This document shows positions 55,642-64,000 of a stretch of 64,000 bases of DNA, one piece after another. Both the position numbers and the translations under genes were made by a program. Numbering within the stretch: position 1 is the stretch's first letter; each line of letters begins with the position of its first letter. The notes beneath the pieces were generated by a model, which did no database searches, was not told where the DNA came from, and saw only the letters and a list, made by a program, of their open reading frames with translations. The stretch comes from Eutreptiella sp. 'Long Island Sound 2002' (Eukaryota; Euglenozoa; Euglenophyceae; Eutreptiales; Eutreptiaceae). The DNA is taken from the NCBI GenBank assembly GCA_964036045.1, contig OZ038382.1:154348265-154412264 (forward strand), in the 5' to 3' direction.

Positions 55642-55940
55642 ATGTTTCTCAAGGTTGCCTGCCCTGTTTCTATAAAGGGCATAGCAGAGGGCTGGAGTAG
55701 TCAAGAAATTTTTCTTGAATGGGTGGAAAAGGTGCTAGTGGCTGAAACACGGCCCCTGCACAACAGGTACAAATGTATTTTACTCCTGATTGATGGGTGT
55801 AAAACACATTGACCCTAGAAGGGATGAAAAAAAGGAAATCCCTTGGGGTGGAAGTGGTGGTCTTTCCACCACACCTCGCGGATATTATCCAGCCTCTGGA
55901 TAAGGCACTGTGCAAAGGAATGTGCAAAGGAACCATGTAG
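55642..55940 (+). pseudogene. DDE_1 (pogo/Tigger-like) transposase relic
   Basis: First part 55,642-55,812: EGWSSQEIFLEWVEKVLVAE and CILLLIDGCKTH, the second-Asp motif (LLDGHxSH in intact proteins). After a stop and frameshift, 55,836-55,940 reads VVVFPPHLADIIQPLDKALC, the PPH-TH-LQPLD block containing the third acidic residue. Spacing and order fit the family. Plainly non-functional. Confidence 0.7.
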
Positions 55941-56236
55941 TTGAAAAAAAAATTTAATTTTTTTCGAAAAAAAATTTTGACAATGTTGTGGATCATGTTT
56001 AATTGTTTCTACTCAGTGTAAAATCATGTTGCTACGCAAGGAAGCATGGTTTCCCCTGGGCCATGGGATACAAATTGGTGATGCAAAACTTTTCGCACTA
56101 CGGATAAGAGTCTGACGGGGCCACCGGACCTCATTACCATGCAAACAACCAACTTTTGACTGATTTCTTAGTGAGCGCAAAAGAAAGGAAAAGTCTTCTT
56201 GAGGCTTCATAGGACCTCTATTGACCCAAACTTGTG

Positions 56237-56509
56237 TTAGACAATCGAATTTAGGTACATCCAAGCATATCCCAATGGTAAGCTATCCCTTATGGGCCAT
56301 GAATCTGACCAAAAACAAACCTTTTCATGTAGAAATCGACAAAAACCTAGGCTGGTACACCAACTAGTCCCTGGTACAACAGCCGGCTCCCTTACCTTAT
56401 TTGGGTGGACACCGACTACGCACGCCAACTCCCCAATGTGCTGCATGACTGCTAGCAACCGTTCTCGGTTGGGCCCAACAACGGCATTATCATAAATGTA
56501 CACACACAA
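56237..56509 (-). pseudogene. Reverse transcriptase fragment (minus strand)
   Basis: Reads CVYIYDNAVVGPNRERLLAV, then HIGELACVVGVHPNKVREP, then TSWCTSLGFCRF. This aligns with the YLDD-to-WLG part of the two DIRS-type RTs (YLDDILMV..RVCDKSVLEPTTWVKWLG), with the YxDD box mutated to YIYD. Upstream domains were not found. Confidence 0.45.
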
Positions 56510-59190
56510 GTGGATGTGTTAGAATTTGTTGCAGAGGTCTTTATGGAAAGATGAGGAGGGCGGCCTGTTCAAATTCTAGGCCCGGACCGGCTGTGAAAAT
56601 TTTTTGCGGTCCAGAGGAGGGGGGGGGGAGGGGGCACTCACTTTGGTCTCTTCTCATCTGCACTGCTTTAAAGCCCTTACTTAGAGTGCGCTCAACTCAT
56701 TAACACCACATTGATACCAAAGTGGGTCCACCGAGGCATGTTTTTGTTCAATGATCACCTTTTGGTCTCCATAGATGAAGACAAAGGAATTTGTTACGGT
56801 TGCAAAATACGTAGAATATAGAGTGTGCCCAACTTGTACTGCAGGTTGTGCTAATTTGATGTGCACTCTTTGTGCTCAAAATCATACTGGCTGGGAATAC
56901 AGCATATCTTGTGTCTAAAGACAATAGTGTTGCCTTGGCCAGGAGTTACTTCAAATTCAAATCACAATGGACCCCACTGGAGGGGTATAGTTTCATAGCA
57001 GCCACTGGGCTTAACTTGGATACTCCAAGCACCGAAAGGGTCCATTTTACTTAGGTCCTACATGTTACCTCCGCTGCTTGGAGGGGTAGGGGAGATATTC
57101 ATGTATGATTTGTAGATTGCCTCCATGACCACCTTAATAGAAAAGAAAATGGTGCCACATCCCCTTCCTTTGTCTAAAGATGCAAATGGCAAGTTGGCGA
57201 AACAAAGATGCCGGCAAACTCAAGCGTGGTTCAGCGACACAAGGTTCCATGGCTTGCAATTTCTGCAACAAGGAACTTGAAATACTTGCAACCTTCATAT
57301 GAAGCATTGCAATAGGCATATGTTGCAGCATTGATATGAAGCGCTAAGATAGGCATATGCAAGGCGGGCGGGGGGGGTAGCACAAAATTCTTGGTACCGG
57401 GGTACAAGTTTTTGGGGGGGGGGTTACCCCCCAAGGAGAAAAGAACTCGCGCGAGAATTTGTTCCGGACCCGAAGACCTGAAATTTCCTTAACTTTACCC
57501 CACGTCTTCGGGTTTGGAAGGTGCATTAAGGAGGGTATTTTTCAAGGTAACCATGGATATTTTAGCCGATATGGGTGGTATTTGTGTTTAACGCCACAAA
57601 GACCCCAGATCTGCTCCGGTTGCAGTGCAGCACCCCACCCTGGCCTCTTATCGGCAGGACACAGTCCCCAAATAAAGCAAAACACCCTATATGGGAGGAG
57701 AAACCAAACCAGCAGCATTGAAGGACAAGGCAAGGCACCAACGGTCTCCCGGACAAATTTGGTGTGCTGCGGCATGCTGCGGTATTTTGAGGCAGGTGGC
57801 GGCATGATTCAAGCCGTTGGCGGGGGTAACCTGATTTTCGGGAAAACCCGTAAAGCTGGCAAACCACTACATCAAACACGAGACAATGCACCTCTTGACA
57901 CCCTACAAACATGGACACAACGTAATCATTTCATGTGTGGTCGAATTGCTACTCCTCCTCGTCACATTTCCGCTTTTTGTCAGCTTTATTGACATACATG
58001 ATTGCCAAACGGCGCAATGTCTCATTACTCATACTGAGACGTTCGTGTGTTACAACATGTCCCAACAAACCGAAGGCCCGCCCGACATGGCAGGCAGACG
58101 ACGGCGGACAACAAATACAGCAATTGACGGCAAAAAAGGAAAATCACCAACGTTTATTTCCCACCAAGCACCTCTTGTAGAAGTTGTTTCTGGCAGTGGA
58201 GATGGTTCCTCTTAGCTTGTGTTGTCCTCTCGGCAGTGGGTTCAACAATAGACATCGGAAAAGAAAGTGCAGATAAGCAGGGCCTGTCAAAGCACAAGAC
58301 CACAAGAAAGGAAAAAAAACGGAGGGGAATCTGCTAGCCTGGAAGCCAACTGTCCTCCCTAGCAGGACATCGTGCTGACATCACTGAGAACTGAACTAGC
58401 GACCTTAGTAAGAGAACCACTGCATCAACCCACTAGAGTACCACCAGTCTTGTCAGCGCCGTTGCTAAAAGATGGTATCAATGTTTTGGGTTGAGCCAAA
58501 TTTTCAGTGTGCTACAACATGCTGCGGTATTTTGCGGCGTGCTGTAGCATGCTGCGGCATGCTTCAAAACCTCCACCAACAGGCCCCAAAAACAGGCGGC
58601 ATGCTGCACCATTTTGCGGCATGATGCGGCATGCTTCAGCCGTTGGTGCCTGCAAAAGGGTGATTGATGTTCATTCTGGCCGTTCTGCAGGTTGCCCAAG
58701 CCTACAATTGACCCCACAATGTGATGTACCCATTGCCTTCTCGCATGCAGATTGATGACCACTACGCCACGATGGCTTGCGTACAAAGATTGGTGTGTCA
58801 AAAGGTTTGTGTGTGTGAATGGTGCACATTGTTGTCCACGACCTTCTCTCTCTGACCATTTTTCCGCCCTTCTCCCTTGTGCACTAGCCCAAATCACTCT
58901 TTGTTCCCTCTTTTGTCTTCTCCCTAGCGTTCGATTGCAGCTATCTACAACCATGCATGCCACAAAGCATGGATGGTGAGTCCCTAACGCCAACTTGACG
59001 GGGCACACAACAAAGCGTGGGAAAGAGAAACAAGAAAGAAAAAAAGAACGTATTACCGTGTTCGCCCTAGAAAGAATGAGGCATTGCATTTGGGCCGCAG
59101 TTTTGCTCCAAATGCAGGATCTTCACTTCGCAACAAACGACATTTGTATAGTGGCCCGTCTTGCTGATTTCCGCTAGAAAGCACCTCGCA
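56510..59190. other. No gene recognised; GCGGCATGCTGC repeats
   Basis: Clusters of TGCTGCGGCATGCTGCGG-like short repeats at 57,768-57,810 and 58,505-58,640. A poly-G run at 56,619. A tRNA-like segment at 58,385-58,450 is listed separately. Confidence 0.45.
58385..58450 (-). repeat. tRNA-like sequence
   Basis: On the minus strand TAGTGGGTTGATGCAGTGG, an anticodon-like hairpin and CTAGTTCAGTTCTC follow in tRNA order. Weak B box; probably a SINE or pseudo-tRNA. Confidence 0.35.
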
Positions 59191-59363
59191 TGGGGTGTCG
59201 CGCGACAGGCAGACCTGGAAAAGGGTATTAATTTTGAGCTGTCGATTTCTCGCAGACGGATTTGAAAATCGTGTTGAAATCACTAAATTTGTTGATAATT
59301 TTATTTTATTTCAAGAGAATTCCAACAATTAAATGCAGAACTTTCTGTTTTACTTGTCTGTTT

Positions 59364-59521
59364 TAGCGCGATAAGCACCTTGTTGCACCCTTGTTGCGCC
59401 CCTTGTCGCGCCCTTATCGCGCCCCTTATCGCGCGATAAGGGGCGCGATAACCCCCTTGTCGCGCCCCCTTGTCGCGCGATAAGGCGCGCGATAACCCCC
59501 TTGTTGCGCCCCTTATCGCGA
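59364..59521. repeat. Left palindrome/half-site array
   Basis: About ten copies of GCGATAAGG or GCGACAAGG in both orientations, joined head to head as TTATCGCGCGATAA. The copy at 59,422-59,443 is a perfect 22-bp palindrome when the flanking C4/G4 is included. Confidence 0.9.
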
Positions 59522-59601
59522 CTTACTTTGTTCTTCTTTTCATATTTCTCTTACCCAATTGCCCTTTTCCTTGTCTTAGGGGCTCCTATCTGCCCTACAC
59601 C

Positions 59602-60456
59602 ATGTCTTTGGAGGACCTTGGGGTGAGCGGCCTCACCATCCAGGAGTGGTTGGATGCCCACAAGAGGGTTGTGGGTACAAGAAGGGTTGCGGGTAACTCA
59701 CTAGTAGTGCAAGCTGCCAGCATCACAACAGTTGACCAACCTGTCAGTTTTGCTGAGACTGCTAACTTTGCTCTTATTCGGTGTTGTGCCCCCCTTCTGA
59801 AGGCAAGGGAAGGGTGCCACTTGAGTGATTTACTTTTTTCCATTCTTCAAACCAACCCCCACTTGGATGGTTTCCTATTTGATTTGTCCCTTGCTGACAC
59901 AAACGATCTTAGCAAGGTGCTTGGTGAGCGTGTTGCCAAGGGTGCAGGTACCCGAGTTGCTAATTTCGTTAACCCCATGTATCCTGACGATGAGCCTGAG
60001 CAACCTGTTAAGCGAGTTGGTTGCACATTTAGTTCCCAAAAGGTTCGTGCCTATGAGAAACCAGTTGTTCATAATGAAAGAGTGTTTGAGGTTCGTGATT
60101 GCAACCGGGTTTTGCCTGTGTACTCCCTACAGAATAGTTCTGGCTTGCAGTGGAGTGAACCTTTGTGGGGAATGACAACCCCACACCTGTTTACTTCCAC
60201 CAATTGTGTTTCATGGCCCGTGCATACACAGGATCCGCTTATTGGGCCAGGTGATGAACCCATTGAGGTTTCTCCTTTTAAAGGGTTCAATGTTGATTCT
60301 GTTGCACTGGATTTCCCTGTCCAATGCTTTTTTCCTGTTGGAACCACTACTTTGTCTCTTGCTTGGTCAAGCAAGAAGCCTTGCTTGAGAAAAGATGTGG
60401 GCTGCACTGAATGCCCTGGGGTGGGGGGCCTACTTGAGATGCATCCCAGTAAGTAG
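59602..60456 (+). CDS. Unknown protein, ORF1 of the TIR element
   Basis: Chosen start MSLEDLGVSGLTIQEWLDAH at 59,602 lies after a pyrimidine-rich stretch ending CTTAG, which could be an acceptor. The frame extends upstream to 59,470 through the repeat array, but that part is probably not protein. About 284 residues, soluble, without signal or membrane segment; N-terminal half helical, later part with SLADTNDLSKVLGERVAKGA and NPMYPDDEPEQPVKRVG. Codon use differs from the two host-type genes: less GC-rich. No family recognised. The last 20 residues overlap ORF2 in another frame. Confidence 0.6.
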   Translation: MSLEDLGVSGLTIQEWLDAHKRVVGTRRVAGNSLVVQAASITTVDQPVSFAETANFALIRCCAPLLKAREGCHLSDLLFSILQTNPHLDGFLFDLSLADTNDLSKVLGERVAKGAGTRVANFVNPMYPDDEPEQPVKRVGCTFSSQKVRAYEKPVVHNERVFEVRDCNRVLPVYSLQNSSGLQWSEPLWGMTTPHLFTSTNCVSWPVHTQDPLIGPGDEPIEVSPFKGFNVDSVALDFPVQCFFPVGTTTLSLAWSSKKPCLRKDVGCTECPGVGGLLEMHPSK

Positions 60457-61207
60457 AAGAGTAGGGGACTATGTTCATGCCACCAGCCGGGTCCTTTGCA
60501 TTTTGGTCAAAAGACTTAGGAAGGAGCTCCATAGTAGGGGCATCCATCCAGGTGTGCGAGCATTGGATGCTATAGTGAATGATGTTAAGGAAGCTTGCAA
60601 AGGCATCCCAGAAAGTGAGCGCATTGCCCCCAGAAGGGCTAAGGAGCACACTTTTGACCTAACCATGGCACTTGCATTTATGGCAAAACCTGTGTGGCAT
60701 GGTGAGATGATTAACGTGGTGAAGCACTATATGCCCGATGTTGTTAGCCCTGCAGGGCCCTATATTTGGGTGGTGGTGCACACCTTGCTTCGCCAATTTG
60801 CAACAATTCACCAATTTTGGCGACAAAAGTCATACTTCAATGAACCCGAGGTCCTTTGTTATTGCAAGGCTGTTGAACAATTTGCAACTGGGTGGGGTGA
60901 CCTTGGGTGGAAAGTGAGCACATGGGTCCATTGGACATGTGCCCACTCCCCCTTTTTTGCAAAGAAGTATAGAAACTTCTATATTTTCTCTAGTATACCT
61001 AGTGAAAAGAAAAATAGCCCTTTTAAAAGGGATTTGCACAATAGTTGCAAAGGTTGGGCATTGCTCAACCCCCGCCTATCAATTTTCTCCATGGGCCATG
61101 TTGTAAATATGTCTAACCTTGACTTAGGTCTCTTGGCAAGGAAGATCATGCAAGCAAAAGAGAAGGAGAGGCGTGGCATCCTCTTGGGGAGGAAGTACTT
61201 GAAATAA
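60395..61207 (+). CDS. Unknown protein, ORF2 of the TIR element
   Basis: 270 codons, one frame ahead of ORF1 and overlapping it by about 60 bp, so it may be the C-terminal half of one protein made by frameshift or broken by an indel at the G6 run near 60,423. Distinctive C-terminal block: WVHWTCAHSPFFAKKYRNFY, FSSIPSEKKNSPFKRDLHNS, CKGWALLNPRL, MGHVVNMSNLDLGLLARK. The closely spaced His, Cys, Glu and Asp in HWTCAH / IPSEKK / FKRDLHN look like a catalytic or metal site. I recall similar blocks in unnamed repeat-associated proteins of protists, not in a named family. Confidence 0.6.
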   Translation: MWAALNALGWGAYLRCIPVSRRVGDYVHATSRVLCILVKRLRKELHSRGIHPGVRALDAIVNDVKEACKGIPESERIAPRRAKEHTFDLTMALAFMAKPVWHGEMINVVKHYMPDVVSPAGPYIWVVVHTLLRQFATIHQFWRQKSYFNEPEVLCYCKAVEQFATGWGDLGWKVSTWVHWTCAHSPFFAKKYRNFYIFSSIPSEKKNSPFKRDLHNSCKGWALLNPRLSIFSMGHVVNMSNLDLGLLARKIMQAKEKERRGILLGRKYLK

Positions 61208-61270
61208 GGGGGCCCATTGTGTTATGTGTCATGCTTGCGAATGTGAAGGCCGTTCGGAGGGACCTTTGGG

Positions 61271-61400
61271 GGGGTGCACTAAGGGGTGCACTAAGGGGTG
61301 CACTAAGGGGGGTTAGTGCGCACTAAGGGGGTGCACTAAGGGTGCAACAAGGGGGGGGTTGTTGCGCAACAAGGGGTGCACTAAGGGTGCACTAAGGGGC
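61271..61400. repeat. Right palindrome/half-site array
   Basis: Direct run of GGGGTGCACTAA units, then the palindrome TTAGTGCGCACTAA (61,313-61,326), GTGCAACAAGG, the palindrome TTGTTGCGCAACAA (61,359-61,372) and more GTGCACTAAGG units. Half-site form GC(A)AYAAGGG parallels the left array. Confidence 0.9.
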
Positions 61401-61617
61401 GATGTGCAAATTTGAAAATCGGTGTTGTACCCCTAGGAACGAAGAACCCAGGGGTGCTAGGGCACAAACAAGCACTCCACGTGCCTATGAGGTCCCTCCA
61501 ACCCCCCCCATGGCCTAGTAAGGTAGTTTAGGGGGCTTTGAAAAAAGGGTGCACTAAGGTACCCTTTTCCAGGTGCGCCTGGTGCGTGACACCCCACAAT
61601 AAACGACATTTGTATAG

Positions 61618-62869
61618 CCCCTCATCTTGCGATAGCTGGCACTCAAAGGCACTGACAGCTTTATGAAAAAGAATTAACAAAAAAAAGCGGTGCCGCTGGC
61701 GCCATGCAAAAAAACAACCAATTACTTTTATCCTAGTAGTAGTTCGTGTGCCAATGTCATACAATGTGCCAAAGTGAAGGTGACATGCAAGTTCAAGTAG
61801 CACATAGTAAAAGAATATCTCTTGGCGAAAAAAATTCCAACATGCAGTGCCTTCTCTTTTCCTTAGCGGGTACCCCGGGAGGGGGGAGGGGGGGGTTAGA
61901 AAAAAGAGTGGCGTGATTTTTTTTCCACCCTCCCCCTGGGTATATGCTGCAAATCTGGAACATCTTGCAACTCCAAATCCTTGTGTCATTGCTAAATCTC
62001 TGAATTGGTCTACAGTAAAATAAGTGATTAGTTTCAATCGTTTCCCAAGAAAAGATTGTTCATCCCAATTTTCGTTTACGAAAATAATCAATTTTTTCAA
62101 TTTTTGCTTACACACTCACGGCCAAAAAAATGAAAACCCACCAAAACATTTCATTTCTAAACATATTCACCTATGGTGGTGCAAAGCCTTGTTTTTCAAA
62201 CAAAAAACATCACCTCGTGTATGGATAAAATGTTTCTTGGCCATTTGTAATTGGTTCGATTCATCAGTTTATGATTGCCCGTAATTGGTTTTCCCAAATA
62301 CTTGAGAAAACCAGTTCCGAACCTTAGTGAGTACCGAAATGCTGTAGCTTCCCCAGGGACTGGAGACGGGCAAGTGAGGTATGTGTTGTCTTTGATATGC
62401 TTATGTGCTTCGATGTTTAACTAGAACAAAATCTGGGTTATGATAGCGTAAATGGGGATCTTAATAATGAAGCTAAAGTGTGTTGCCTACAGAAAAAGCT
62501 CCAAGAGAAAAAGAGATGGCACATGAGGGACACGGGAAATGGTGGTTCTGCGCGCGCCGGTGAAATAAAAAGAAAAAACAGGAAACGACGCCGTAAACGA
62601 ATAAAAGAACGGAAAAATCGATTTTTCCGACCTCAGAAACCCCCCCACGATTTTGGCGCCACTGTCTGGCGAGGTCGGCGAAAAGTCCACCACACACAGC
62701 AACACAACACGAACAAAGAGAAACAACAAGTGTACCTGCTTGTGCACGCTCCAAAACAATAGCAATGTGCCCGCAAGTAGGGAATTAGGGTAGGGCTTGA
62801 GTGCACGCCCGAACAATACACAAAGTGCGCACAAGGGAAAGGGAAGGCACCACACGCTCGCTTACTGTT
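61618..62869. other. No gene recognised
   Basis: AT-rich to 62,470, with a GGGAGGGGGGAGGGGGGGTT tract at 61,877, then an A-rich, Lys/Arg-coding stretch (62,520-62,760) that looks like a minus-strand-biased simple composition rather than a gene. Confidence 0.45.
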
Positions 62870-63610
62870 GGGCGTCGCCAAAAACAAAGAGTCCGCAACG
62901 CAACGAATAAGTAGCATGTGTCATGAATGCATTAAGGCAACACGCCCGCTCTTGGGCGTCGCCAAAAACAAAGAGTCCAAAACACAAAGAATAAAGGGCA
63001 TGGGTCATGCGTGCATTAAGACCACACGCTTGCTCTTGGGCGTCGCTAAGTACAAGGAGTGCACAACCCAATGAATAAATAGCATGTGTCATGAGTGCAT
63101 TGACACAACACGCTTACTCTTGGGCGTCGCCAAAAACAAAGAGTCCACGACACAAAGAATAAGTAGCATGTGTCATGAATGCATTAAGACAACACGCCTA
63201 CTCTTGGGCGTCGCTGAGTACAACGAGTCCAAAACCCAACAATAAATAGCATATGCCGCCATGTATGCATTGAAACAACACGCAACCAAGGCAACCATGG
63301 CAACCCAACAATAAATAGCATATGTCATGAATGCACTAAGACAACACGCCTACTCTTGGGCGTCGCCAAGTACAAGGAGTTCACAACCCAACAATTAAAT
63401 AGCATGGGTCATGAGTGCATTAAGACAACACGCCTACTCTTGGGCGTCGTTAAGTACAAGGAGTCCACAAAACAACAATTAAATAGCATGGGTCATGAGT
63501 ACATTAAGACAACACGCTTACTCTTGGGCGTCGCCAAAAACACAGAGTCCACAACACAAAGAATAAGTAGCAAATGTCTTGGAAGCGTTAAGACGACACG
63601 CATACACATA
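62870..63610 (+). repeat. 84-bp minisatellite, nine units
   Basis: TTGGGCGTCGCC starts recur at 62,870, 62,954, 63,038, 63,122, 63,206, (one shortened unit), 63,358, 63,442 and 63,526: exactly 84 bp apart except across the shortened unit, where the step is 152 bp. Two unit subtypes exist, one with CCAAAAACAAAGAGTCC and one with TAAGTACAAGGAGT. Since 84 is a multiple of three, a 28-residue motif repeats in several frames on both strands, but no clear gene contains it. Confidence 0.93.
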
Positions 63611-64000
63611 GAACAAGGCAGTACATGAAAGAGGGGAACAAAGGAACGAGGAACGAGGAGAGGAGGTAGGGGAAGGTGGTAAAGTGCATGCGTAGGAAGA
63701 GGACTTTGAGTGCGTGCCCCAAACAAACAAAAGGTGCGTGCGTGCGTGCGTCCAAAGGGGGAAGGGGGCGAAGTGCAAGCATAGAGTAGAGGGCCCCAAA
63801 GCAACACAATGTGCATGCCCCAAGGGAAAGGAAGAGTGAACAAGAGGACAACACTGGACACAGTGACAAGTGATGAAGGAGAGTGCAAAGTAAGAGAACA
63901 ATGAGAAAGTAGGAAATAATGAACGTGCATGTACGTGTGTGCCCGCCCCAAAACATGGCAACATGCGCGTAGAAACTAGGAGCTTGAGTGCGTGCCCCAG
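63611..64000 (+). repeat. Degenerate purine-rich tail of the minisatellite region
   Basis: GAGTGCGTGCCCCA occurs at 63,708 and 63,986 and related TGCATGCCCCAAGGGAAAGG at 63,812 and 62,830, suggesting a longer-period repeat around the 84-bp array. No gene. Confidence 0.5.

Larger units (their letters stand above)
59191..61596 (+). mobile_element. Candidate new TIR element with two unknown ORFs and palindrome arrays (2.4 kb)
   Basis: The left end TGGGGTGTCGCGCGACAGGC (59,191-59,227) is the inverse of the right end GCGTGACACCCCA (61,560-61,596) over 37 bp, about three quarters identical including the inner ACCTGGAAAAGGGTA. CA on either side could be a 2-bp target duplication. Inside come a left array of GCGATAAGG-type half-sites (59,364-59,521), two long frames, and a right array of GCACTAAGG/GCAACAAGG half-sites (61,271-61,400). 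The symmetric layout (TIR, array, genes, array, TIR) resembles a self-mobilising DNA element with multiple transposase-binding sites. Confidence 0.6.

Noticed and set aside
60449-60486. 38-bp intron joining ORF1 and ORF2 (donor CCA|GTAAGT, acceptor CCACCAG)
   Set aside because: The good donor was tempting, but splicing there does not bring the ORF2 frame into phase.
62870-63610. CRISPR array
   Set aside because: The 84-bp period has no conserved repeat/variable spacer alternation, and the DNA is eukaryotic; it is a minisatellite.

Overview
The window looks like nuclear DNA of a unicellular eukaryote, most likely an alga. The evidence is intron-split genes with GT/AG borders, DIRS-type and DDE-type transposon genes, long microsatellites, interstitial CCCTAA telomere-type arrays and many G/C homopolymers. 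There are no operons, ribosome-binding sites or rRNA genes. The exact taxon cannot be read from the sequence. Most of the 64 kb is repeats and mobile DNA, with fragments of two host-type genes embedded in it.

Layout. 1-4,886: a tyrosine-recombinase retrotransposon in the order gag, YR, RT, RNase H, followed by short direct repeats. 5,100-10,350: a (CA)n tract, unassigned AT-richer DNA and a long-armed foldback element with a (GT)n core. 10,352-15,090: the 3' part of a STRA6-like membrane protein gene, two exons split by a 3,757-bp intron that is largely a 22-25 bp minisatellite which reverses orientation part-way. 15,091-24,967: mostly non-coding, with an old copy of the repeat that dominates 25-32 kb, a small DDE (PIF/Harbinger-like) element with 3-bp target duplications, and scattered coding fragments. 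24,976-32,347: a 7.4-kb block with inverted ends and a candidate 8-bp target duplication. Inside it, five 1.1-1.8 kb repeat units alternate with CCCTAA repeats, each junction forming a 13-14 bp stem whose loop holds the telomere-type repeat.

32,832-46,977: a gene for an Alr4036-type pyridoxamine-phosphate-oxidase-like flavoprotein. Three exons carry the domain and two further upstream exons are possible from phase agreement. Its introns hold a (CT)n tract, a degenerate third copy of the DDE element, a 2.4-kb inverted relative of the telomere-repeat block, and a decayed DIRS-type RT/RNase H. 46,978-59,190: sparse, with the second near-identical DDE mini-element, palindromic hairpin repeats, a pogo-like transposase relic and an RT fragment. 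59,191-61,596: a TIR-bounded element with two long ORFs of unknown function, flanked internally by arrays of GCGC-centred palindromes that vary in sequence but keep dyad symmetry. This is the best candidate for an undescribed mobile system. 62,870-63,610: an 84-bp minisatellite.

The host-type genes appear to tolerate heavy transposon loading because insertions sit in introns. Family assignments rest on motifs and recalled family patterns; no database search was possible.
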